From JBEKZQ01 sp049509675 (GTDB lineage: Bacteria; Planctomycetota; Planctomycetia; Pirellulales; Thermoguttaceae), in NCBI GenBank assembly GCA_049509675.1, contig JBEKZQ010000208.1:1-10730 (forward strand): a stretch of DNA of 10,730 nucleotides, in the 5' to 3' direction. The position numbers and the translations under genes were made by a program. Shown in pieces: positions 5,405 to 10,730 of this stretch; within the stretch, counting starts at the first letter, position 1, and the number at the start of each line of letters is the position of its first letter. Below the pieces are notes generated by a model. It had not been told where the DNA came from. It was given only the letters and a program-made list of their open reading frames with translations, and did not search any database.

Positions 5405-7060
5405 TCAGATGTTGAACCACTTGGTGGGAAGAACGTACTTGATGTCCAGGGCCAAACGTAGAACGATCTTGGCCGGCACGCCGATCATCAACAAGAGCAA
5501 AGTCATGGTCAGCAGGTAACGCACGGGGCCCAGGGCCTTGCAGAATTTGGGGAACAGCACAGCCGGCAGGCTCAGGCCCAGGCCGAAGCAGCCCGCCAGC
5601 AACAGGCCGCCCCAAAGCGGCGGGAGGTTGCGGGGCGTCATGAGCGTTTCTTTCGGCACGGTCCAGTCTTGCCAGGGCCAGTACCAGGCCCAACTCGGCC
5701 CGCGCATGAACAGCCCGATGAAGATCAGGGCGAACCAGAACAGGATGCCGAAGGTGAAGACGCTGACGGCGAACTTCCGCCCGGCGAAAGCGTACTGGCC
5801 CGAGCCCTTGCGGTTGACGTCCAGGTAGGGGATGGCCGCCAGGCCGAAGACGCCGATGGCCGGGATCATGACCCCGGCGATCCACGGATCGAAATAGACG
5901 AGCAATTCCTGCAGCCCGACAAAGTACCAGGGCGCCTTGGCGGGGTTGGGCGTCAGGGCCGGATTAGCCTTTTGCTCCAGGGGCGAGTTGATCGCAATCG
6001 CCAGGATCCACAGGACGATGATGACCGTCAGCGCGGCGATGAACTCCCGCTGCACCAGGTGCGGCCAGGTGGCCGCCTCGTCCTCGGCCAGGTCCCGTTT
6101 CCCACTATAGGTTTGCCCCGGGACGTAGGCCAGCAGGCGGTATCGTGGACCAGCCGCAGGCTCGGGCGGGCGCACCGCGGCAGCCGGCAAAGGGTCGGCA
6201 ACGGCCGGCGTCTCGCCGGGTTCCGGGCCCTCGGGCCGCGATATCCCGCCGTCCTTGCGGATCCTCCAAAAATGCAGCGCGGCCAGGATGCTGAAGACCA
6301 CGGGAATGGCCATGCAGTGCAGCACGTAGAAGCGCAACAGCGCGTTCTGGCCGACGATCGTGCCGCCGAGCATCGCGAAGCGAACGTCGTTGTCGACCTG
6401 CACGCCGAGCAACTCGTGGAAGGGGCCGTTGGAGCCGATCAGAGGAGTCGACCGCGCCATGTTGGTCCCCACGGTCACCGCCCAATAGGCCAACTGGTCC
6501 CAGGGGAGCAGATAGCCCGTAAAGCTCAACAGCAGCGTGAGCGCCAAAAGTCCCACGCCGATGGCCCAATTGAATTCTCGCGGCGTCTTGTACGAGCCGG
6601 TGTAGAAGACCCGGGCCGCGTGCAGAATGACGACCAGCACCATGGCGTGTGCGGACCAGCGGTGCATGTTCCGCAGAAAGACGCCGAAAGGGACGGCAAA
6701 ACGCAGGTCCTTCATGGATTCATAGGCCCGATCCACGTCCGGCACGTAGTAGAACATCAGCAGGATGCCGGTAACGGCCAGGATCAAGAACAGCAGCAGC
6801 GACGCGCCCCCCAGCCCCCAGGTGTAGCCGAATCGCAATGCCCGCTTGGGCAGCGAAACCGGGTGCAGGTGCAAGAAGAAGTTCGTGAACACGACCAGCG
6901 ACCGGGTCCGCGGCGTGGTGGGCGGACCGTGCCGAAAGACCGATTGCCACAACTGCGACAAAGTAGTGCGACGGCGTGCAGGCGTTTCCCCCTGCAAAGC
7001 CGGCCTCCCGCTGGTCGGCCTCGTTTCATCGCTATTCTGGGGCTCAATAGGCGGTGCCAC
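5405..7060 (-). CDS. Cytochrome b, fused b6/subunit IV type
   Basis: The membrane core of a quinol:cytochrome c oxidoreductase, 551 aa. Haem b ligands are H133 and H147 in helix B and H248 and H263 in helix D. The 14-residue gap between the second pair is the b6f-type spacing rather than the 13 of mitochondrial-type b. LPWDQ (185-189) is conserved. A Pro/Ala-rich cytoplasmic linker (about 273-308) joins the b6 half to a subunit IV-like half with about five more membrane segments. The Qo-site PEWY motif is replaced by APWYFVGLQELL (376-387), so the usual Glu is missing. A soluble N-terminal extension of about 50 residues precedes the core. The start is GTG at 7060, 3 bases after the Rieske stop; the nearby ATG at 7067 is out of frame. 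It is encoded between its expected partners, Rieske and cytochrome c, as in a bc operon. Confidence 0.95.
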   Translation of the reverse strand: MAPPIEPQNSDETRPTSGRPALQGETPARRRTTLSQLWQSVFRHGPPTTPRTRSLVVFTNFFLHLHPVSLPKRALRFGYTWGLGGASLLLFLILAVTGILLMFYYVPDVDRAYESMKDLRFAVPFGVFLRNMHRWSAHAMVLVVILHAARVFYTGSYKTPREFNWAIGVGLLALTLLLSFTGYLLPWDQLAYWAVTVGTNMARSTPLIGSNGPFHELLGVQVDNDVRFAMLGGTIVGQNALLRFYVLHCMAIPVVFSILAALHFWRIRKDGGISRPEGPEPGETPAVADPLPAAAVRPPEPAAGPRYRLLAYVPGQTYSGKRDLAEDEAATWPHLVQREFIAALTVIIVLWILAIAINSPLEQKANPALTPNPAKAPWYFVGLQELLVYFDPWIAGVMIPAIGVFGLAAIPYLDVNRKGSGQYAFAGRKFAVSVFTFGILFWFALIFIGLFMRGPSWAWYWPWQDWTVPKETLMTPRNLPPLWGGLLLAGCFGLGLSLPAVLFPKFCKALGPVRYLLTMTLLLLMIGVPAKIVLRLALDIKYVLPTKWFNI

Positions 7061-7063
7061 GGC

Positions 7064-7582
7064 TCATACTTTCATGAGGAAAGGGGGTTTATCGCGTGCG
7101 CCCGCGCGGTTCTCGCGCTGATTCTTGTCGACCACGATCTGCCCGTCCACGCTCAGCGACAGTGCCAGGCGGTACAGCGGCACGGGCGCCGGTCCCGCCA
7201 CGGGATCGCCTTGCACAGAGAAGTTGCTTCCATGGCAAGGGCACTTGAAAAGTCCTTCCGCCGGGAAGAAACCGGTCAAGCATCCCAGGTGTGTACAGAC
7301 CGTCAGCAAGGCATAAAGGGTGTCGCTCTGGCGAACGATCCATACCTGGTGCTCCTTGGCCCAACGGTCGCTGGGGATGCCGGCCTGATAGTCGCCGGGG
7401 AAACCGGCCTTGAACTGCGCCGCCGGCTCATACAGCACCTTGGGGAAGAAGAAACGAAAATTGGCATAGGCCGTACTGGCCAGGCTGGCCGCCAGGCTCC
7501 CCAGGCCCAGCCAGGTGAATGCCGCGGCGACGAAACCGCGACGATTCTGGTCCGCGCTGTCTCTTGATTGGACTTCATTCAT
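7064..7582 (-). CDS. Rieske [2Fe-2S] iron-sulfur protein of the bc-type complex
   Basis: A 172-aa Rieske subunit that carries electrons from quinol at the Qo site to the c-type cytochrome. An N-terminal membrane anchor (about 16-46) follows a short charged stretch with an Arg pair (NRRGF), a possible Tat signal. The cluster motifs are C96-T-H98-L-G-C101 and C114-P-C116-H117-G-S. C96, H98, C114 and H117 bind the cluster, and C101 and C116 form the disulfide. Length and fold are normal for a bc/b6f Rieske. The ATG at 7582 overlaps the end of the upstream flavoprotein gene by 8 bp, which points to translational coupling. The C-terminus (about 150-172) is charged and has no assigned role. Confidence 0.96.
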   Translation of the reverse strand: MNEVQSRDSADQNRRGFVAAAFTWLGLGSLAASLASTAYANFRFFFPKVLYEPAAQFKAGFPGDYQAGIPSDRWAKEHQVWIVRQSDTLYALLTVCTHLGCLTGFFPAEGLFKCPCHGSNFSVQGDPVAGPAPVPLYRLALSLSVDGQIVVDKNQRENRAGARDKPPFLMKV

Positions 7583-9368
7583 AGACCCATTCTCCGCTGG
7601 CTTGAAAACGTCGCATTTCGATGGCGTCGGTCGGACAGCGCCGCACGCACAGGCCGCAGCGGATGCAGTAGGTCTCGTCCAGCACCATCACGTATCCTTC
7701 GCCGCGGCCGGCTTCTTCGGGAAAGTCCGCGGCGCTCTGGCCCCAATCGACGCCCGACGCCGAGATCATGGCGATGCAATGGTACGGGCAGATATCCACG
7801 CAACCGCCGCAGAGGATGCAGCGCTCGCCGTCCAGGAAGATGTCGTAATCGCAGCGCAGGCAGCGCCGGCCCTCGGTGGCCGCCTGCGCGGCGGAGAACG
7901 GCAACTCGACCTCGGTGAATCCCATGCGCCTTTCCACCGGCAGGGTCGGACAGGCCTGACGCGGAATGCCGTCGTAGGAATTACCCAGATCCCGGGGCTG
8001 AATCACCGGCAGCCGCACCCACTGCTGCCACTGCACGTTGCCGCGCAAATACTGATGGATCGACCGGGCCGCCTTGCGGCCGTCGGCCGTCGCGTCGATG
8101 ATCAAGCGGGGACCGAACGCCGCATCGCCCCCCGCGAATATGCCCGGGGCCGTCGTGGCCAGACTCGCCGGGTTGATAGCCAACGTCCCGCGGCCGGTGG
8201 TCTCGACCCCATCTCCCGGACGCAGGAACGACAAGTCCGAAACTTGCCCGACGGAGAGGATGACCGAGTCGGTGGTGATGAGCGATTCCGAGCCGGGCGC
8301 GAAACTGGGGTTGAAGCGGCCGTTGGCATCGAAAACCGACAGGCACCGCACGGTTTCCAGCCCGGTCACCTTGCCGTCAACTCCCAGCACCTTCCTGGGC
8401 CCCGTGGAGGGATGAAAGATGATCCCCTCCCGTTCGGCTTCCTCGACCTCGTAGCCGTGGGCCGGCATCTGCTCCCGCGATTCCAGGCAAATCACGTGGA
8501 CTTCCCGGCTGCCGAGCCGCAGGGCCGCTCGGGCGGCGTCCAGCGTGGTGCTCACCGCGACCTGGTCGGCGCCCTCGCGGGCCGCCGTGCGGGCCACGTC
8601 GACCGCCACGTTCCCGCCGCCGATGACCACCACCTTATGCCCCAACCAAACGCGGTACCCCAGGTTCACGTTCAGCAGGAATTCGACGCCCCGCAGCACG
8701 CCGTCCAATCCCAGCCCCTCAATGCGGAGGTCCTTGCTGCGATGCGCGCCGATGGCCAGGAACACCGCGCGGAAACCCTGGGCCATTAAGTCGGCCAACA
8801 GGAAGTCCCGGCCCAGGGCCTGGTTGCACTTCAATTCGACCCCGATCTTGGTAATTGCCTCGATTTCCAGTTGCACGATCTCCCGGGGGAGGCGGTATTC
8901 GGGGATTCCCAGCGTGAGCATTCCCCCGGGCACGGACGATGCCTCAAACAGGGTGACCGCATATCCCAGGCGCGCCAAGTCATGGGCGCAGGCCAGCCCC
9001 GCCGGGCCCGAGCCGACCACGGCCACGCTTTCTTCCCGCTTGGGCAACTGCGTCAGGCCGGGCGCGTGCCCGGCACTCAAGTCGTGCGAATCGGTGGCCG
9101 TGCGTTTCAGGGCCCGAATCGAGATCGGCTCGTCGATGTCGCCGCGGCGGCAGGCCTCTTCGCAGGGGTGGGCACAGACCCGGCCGCAAATGTAGGGAAA
9201 CGGGTTCGGCCGGCGGGCGATGGTATATGCTGACTCGTGGTTCCCTTCGGCCAACTCCGCGACATAGGCAAATGCCTCGGTGCCCACCGGACAGGCCGCG
9301 TGACACGAGATGTTGTCGTGGAACCACTGGGCGCCACTCACCGCCTGCAGCCGGAAACGCTTCATCAT
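7575..9368 (-). CDS. FAD/NAD(P)H oxidoreductase, GltD-like, with added ferredoxin domain
   Basis: A 597-aa flavoprotein of the glutamate synthase small subunit/AegA group. The N-terminal Fe-S domain has C22, C26, C61, C65, C69 and C73 (CHAACPVG, then GRVCAHPCEEAC). The FAD site is VAVVGSGPAG (115-124), the NAD(P)H site is VVIGGGNVAVD (247-257), and the second flavin motif is GIFAGGDAAFGP (409-420). The C-terminus adds CLRC (503-506) and a two-cluster ferredoxin: C517xxCxxCxxxCP and C568xxCxxCxxxCP. No signal peptide is seen, so it should lie in the cytoplasm. The first two codons are both ATG and AAGGG sits just upstream, so the second ATG has the better spacing. It starts 6 bases after the cupredoxin-like gene and overlaps Rieske by 8 bp. 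Context suggests that it links NAD(P)(H) to the quinol/bc complex. A free-standing glutamate synthase role is unlikely, because no large subunit is visible. Confidence 0.93.
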   Translation of the reverse strand: MMKRFRLQAVSGAQWFHDNISCHAACPVGTEAFAYVAELAEGNHESAYTIARRPNPFPYICGRVCAHPCEEACRRGDIDEPISIRALKRTATDSHDLSAGHAPGLTQLPKREESVAVVGSGPAGLACAHDLARLGYAVTLFEASSVPGGMLTLGIPEYRLPREIVQLEIEAITKIGVELKCNQALGRDFLLADLMAQGFRAVFLAIGAHRSKDLRIEGLGLDGVLRGVEFLLNVNLGYRVWLGHKVVVIGGGNVAVDVARTAAREGADQVAVSTTLDAARAALRLGSREVHVICLESREQMPAHGYEVEEAEREGIIFHPSTGPRKVLGVDGKVTGLETVRCLSVFDANGRFNPSFAPGSESLITTDSVILSVGQVSDLSFLRPGDGVETTGRGTLAINPASLATTAPGIFAGGDAAFGPRLIIDATADGRKAARSIHQYLRGNVQWQQWVRLPVIQPRDLGNSYDGIPRQACPTLPVERRMGFTEVELPFSAAQAATEGRRCLRCDYDIFLDGERCILCGGCVDICPYHCIAMISASGVDWGQSAADFPEEAGRGEGYVMVLDETYCIRCGLCVRRCPTDAIEMRRFQASGEWVYE

Positions 9369-9374
9369 CCACCC

Positions 9375-10013
9375 TTATCGGCGACCGAGCGCAATGTCCT
9401 GGGTCACTGTCTTGCCCGCCGCCACCGTGACGCTCATCGACTTCGCCTTCAACTTCCTGGGCTGCGGATAGAAGGTCGTGAGCGTGTACTGGCCGGGCGG
9501 CACGCCGGTGATCTCGTACAGGCCGTCCTTCTTGACGACCGAGAAGTACGGGTTCTGCACCACGAGCAGATGGCCTTCCATTTCGGCGTGGATATTGCAC
9601 AGCAAGACTACGTGGCCTTCCTTATCGAACGCGAAGTCCTTCGCATCGCCTTGCCCCCACGTGCCCAGATTGTTGGCCGCATAGGAACCATCATCGGTGG
9701 CCGGCCACATCACGTTGTGCAACAAGGGATCGCTGTTCTTGAACCTCACGGTCGTCCCTTTCACGACCACCAGGACGTGCGGCACGAAAACCAGCTTCTG
9801 CTGATCCATTTTGGCCGGCTGGGCGGGGGGCTTCTGTTCGCCCGGCACATTCTGCAGATACACGACCACGTCTTCCGGACTGCGGACCCCAGTGGCGGTG
9901 ATCTCACCCTTGATCGTGCCGGTGTTGGCATCTTGCCCCGTCGCCAACCTGGGCAGAAAACTCAGGCACAACATTGCCAGGACAATGCGGAAATAGGACA
10001 CGTGCTGGTTCAT
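9375..10013 (-). CDS. Exported cupredoxin-like protein with a carboxypeptidase-regulatory-like domain
   Basis: A 212-aa exported protein. The signal peptide is about residues 1-26 (cleavage near LATGQ). The middle of the protein has a cupredoxin pattern: H99 in NSDPLLHNV, then C139-N-I-H142-A-E-M145. These are the four ligands of a type 1 copper site in the C-x2-H-x2-M arrangement seen in several small blue-copper families. A C-terminal beta-rich stretch (DGLYEITGVPPGQYTLTTFYPQ, about 163-184) matches the carboxypeptidase-regulatory-like fold. It is the first gene of the operon. AGGGGAG lies 7 bases upstream of the ATG, and the oxidoreductase gene follows after 6 bases. It could be the periplasmic electron acceptor of the bc-type complex, a copper-binding structural subunit, or a carrier to a downstream reductase. 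Copper binding is predicted only from the ligand pattern. Confidence 0.88.
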   Translation of the reverse strand: MNQHVSYFRIVLAMLCLSFLPRLATGQDANTGTIKGEITATGVRSPEDVVVYLQNVPGEQKPPAQPAKMDQQKLVFVPHVLVVVKGTTVRFKNSDPLLHNVMWPATDDGSYAANNLGTWGQGDAKDFAFDKEGHVVLLCNIHAEMEGHLLVVQNPYFSVVKKDGLYEITGVPPGQYTLTTFYPQPRKLKAKSMSVTVAAGKTVTQDIALGRR

Positions 10014-10160
10014 ACGATATCTCCCCTACTTCTTTGGGCGCGGCATTGGCCACCCCAGGACATGGAACAAACGCAATCCAACCAGCGGTTCAGCCGCGAG
10101 AGTATGGGCCGTTTATTCGAACCGCCGCGAAAGGGCCCAGCGATGCACCGCTTAGGGTCA

Positions 10161-10189
10161 ATTGTATGGCACCACATCGGCCCGAGCAA
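10161..10189 (-). promoter_or_regulatory. Possible sigma70-type promoter of the respiratory operon
   Basis: On the minus strand TTGCTC (10189-10184) and TACAAT (10166-10161) are 17 bases apart. The -10 box matches the consensus at five of six positions and the -35 box at three. Transcription would start near 10154, leaving a leader of about 140 bases before the cupredoxin-like gene. This was read by eye only, and other promoters in the gap are possible. Confidence 0.35.
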
Positions 10190-10230
10190 TCCTGCACGCA
10201 CAGCGGGCGTTTCAATTCTCCCATAGTACA

Positions 10231-10257
10231 CATATACCTTCTTGGGATGGGTATATG
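10231..10257. repeat. Short inverted repeat, possible operator
   Basis: CATATACC and GGTATATG form an 8-bp perfect inverted repeat with an 11-base spacer, just upstream of the candidate operon promoter at 10161-10189. It could be a binding site for a dimeric regulator or simply a hairpin. There is no further support. Confidence 0.3.
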
Positions 10258-10492
10258 GCTATGTCTTGATGAGCTTTGCGAAATCCTTGCTTATAGGGCT
10301 GTCACGCAGCGGCCGGCAGTCGGGTCCAAGGGGCCCTGCCCGTGCTTCGCCGCGGCGATCGATCTTCGGTCCGGGTTTGCTTTCGCCGGCTTGGCGGCCC
10401 TTGCGATCGATGCAGTGCCGGCTATATTGATAGCTGTAGGCGGTGAAAGGAGATTGTTTGAGAGTTTGGGGTAAGTAATACCCCACCAATGT

Positions 10493-10565
10493 GCGGGAGT
10501 AGCTCAGTTGGTAGAGCGCTAGCTTCCCAAGCTGGATGTCGGGGGTCCGAGTCCCCTCTCCCGCT
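10493..10565 (+). tRNA. tRNA-Gly (anticodon CCC)
   Basis: A 73-base cloverleaf. The acceptor stem GCGGGAG pairs fully with CTCCCGC, the D-arm is GCTC/GAGC, and the anticodon stem CTAGC/GCTGG has one T-G pair. The loop is TTCCCAA, giving anticodon CCC, which reads GGG glycine codons. The variable loop ATGTC is followed by T-arm GGGGG/CCCCT with loop TCCGAGT, and the discriminator base is T. The CCA end is not encoded. It is transcribed away from the respiratory operon. Confidence 0.96.
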
Positions 10566-10571
10566 CTTTGC

Positions 10572-10606
10572 AAAGCCTTTCGTAGCAATGAGTTACGAAA
10601 GGCTTT
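10572..10606 (+). terminator. Perfect hairpin just after tRNA-Gly, likely terminator
   Basis: A 13-bp perfect stem, AAAGCCTTTCGTA with TACGAAAGGCTTT, and a 9-base loop that could close two pairs further. It starts 7 bases after the tRNA. The 3' arm ends in TTT followed by CTGT, so the T-tract is short. A tRNA terminator or processing hairpin is the simplest reading. Confidence 0.6.
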
Positions 10607-10697
10607 CTGTAAACCTTCGTCGAACCCGTCCATCGGGGTGGATTAGCAAGGGAATTGATCTGGTCTGAGGCGGTCAACTTGGTTATAGCGTGGCCCT

Positions 10698-10730
10698 ATG
10701 AATGCCACGCTTCTGGACCTTCCGATCGAG
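10698..10730 (+). CDS. Possible start of a plus-strand gene, cut by the right edge
   Basis: An ATG opens a frame that runs 11 codons to the window end (MNATLLDLPIE). There is no clear ribosome site. The start sits in the loop of a small hairpin, AGCGTGGC at 10687-10694 with GCCACGCT at 10704-10711. This is too short to identify and may not be a gene. Confidence 0.2.
   Translation, partial: MNATLLDLPIE

Larger units (their letters stand above)
10014..10492. other. Intergenic region between the divergent operon and tRNA-Gly
   Basis: About 480 bases with no convincing gene on either strand. The open frames here lack ribosome sites and family features. It holds a possible promoter for the leftward operon and an 8-bp inverted repeat CATATACC/GGTATATG at 10231-10238 and 10250-10257. 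The 9-mer GCGATCGAT occurs twice (10355-10363 and 10403-10411), and a GGGGTA/TACCCC hairpin lies at 10468-10484, just before the tRNA. Confidence 0.6.

Noticed and set aside
3588..5519. Long plus-strand open frame of 643 codons, antisense to the octaheme cytochrome
   Set aside because: High GC content leaves antisense frames open. It has no family features, while the opposite strand has eight haem motifs.
5394..5885. N-terminal extension of the octaheme cytochrome frame giving an 856-aa protein
   Set aside because: This stretch is antiparallel-free shadow within the cytochrome b gene, which is unmistakable there. The ATG at 5393 begins a normal membrane anchor and follows a ribosome site.
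5669..7567. Long plus-strand open frame of 632 codons, antisense to cytochrome b and Rieske
   Set aside because: The composition is Gln/Arg/Gly-rich and low in motifs, typical of antisense in GC-rich DNA. The opposite strand encodes clear respiratory subunits.
7515..8789. Plus-strand open frame of 424 codons, antisense to the flavoprotein
   Set aside because: It is a shadow of the GltD-like gene, with no recognisable domain.
9974..10474. Plus-strand open frame of 166 codons in the operon upstream region
   Set aside because: There is no ribosome site and no domain, and it begins inside the cupredoxin-like gene on the other strand. It is treated as chance.
10259..10633. Minus-strand open frame of 124 codons covering the tRNA
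   Set aside because: It contains GTRTPDIQLGKLALYQLSYSR, the well-known false translation of an antisense tRNA-Gly gene.
1..10730. CRISPR arrays, rRNA genes, transposase genes
   Set aside because: I saw no regularly spaced repeats, no rRNA-like sequence and no transposase motifs on either strand.

Overview
The window is GC-rich. It carries one long run of genes on the minus strand (about 10,013 down to 1), a divergent tRNA gene near the right end on the plus strand, and two copies of a 175-bp terminal-inverted-repeat element. Gene content suggests a bacterium with a complex respiratory chain. A fused cytochrome b, Rieske protein, octaheme cytochrome c and NAD(P)H/FAD/Fe-S oxidoreductase in one tight operon resembles the bc-type complexes described from anammox and other Planctomycetota. 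I favour Planctomycetota, but no marker gene here proves it. TGA is used as a stop codon, so the genetic code is standard.

Right part (10,013 to 3,315, minus strand): five genes with gaps of 11 bp or less, or overlaps. In transcription order they are an exported cupredoxin-like protein, a 597-aa FAD/NAD(P)H oxidoreductase of the glutamate-synthase-small-subunit type with several [4Fe-4S] sites, a Rieske iron-sulfur protein, a fused cytochrome b (b6 plus subunit IV), and a 692-aa membrane-anchored cytochrome c with eight CxxCH motifs. Together they look like a quinol:cytochrome c oxidoreductase with its own NAD(P)H-linked flavoprotein and its own periplasmic electron carriers.

Left part (3,137 to 1, minus strand): a membrane-anchored monohaem cytochrome c, a small exported cysteine-rich protein, an FtsX/MacB-type ABC permease, its ATPase, and the start of a membrane protein cut by the left edge. 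These genes are also tightly coupled, except where the two repeat elements sit. One element separates the octaheme cytochrome from the small cytochrome c. The other separates the permease from the ATPase. The two copies are inverted relative to each other and about 94% identical by eye. In both cases the stop codon of the upstream gene lies inside the element's end.

Right end (10,014 to 10,730): about 480 bp without a convincing gene, holding a possible promoter for the big operon and some small inverted repeats, then tRNA-Gly(CCC) on the plus strand, a strong downstream hairpin, and possibly the first codons of another plus-strand gene. The working model is a respiratory module (quinol or NAD(P)H to periplasmic cytochromes and copper protein) followed by an ABC-transporter module that may serve assembly or export of a periplasmic redox component. 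That second link is inferred only from gene order.
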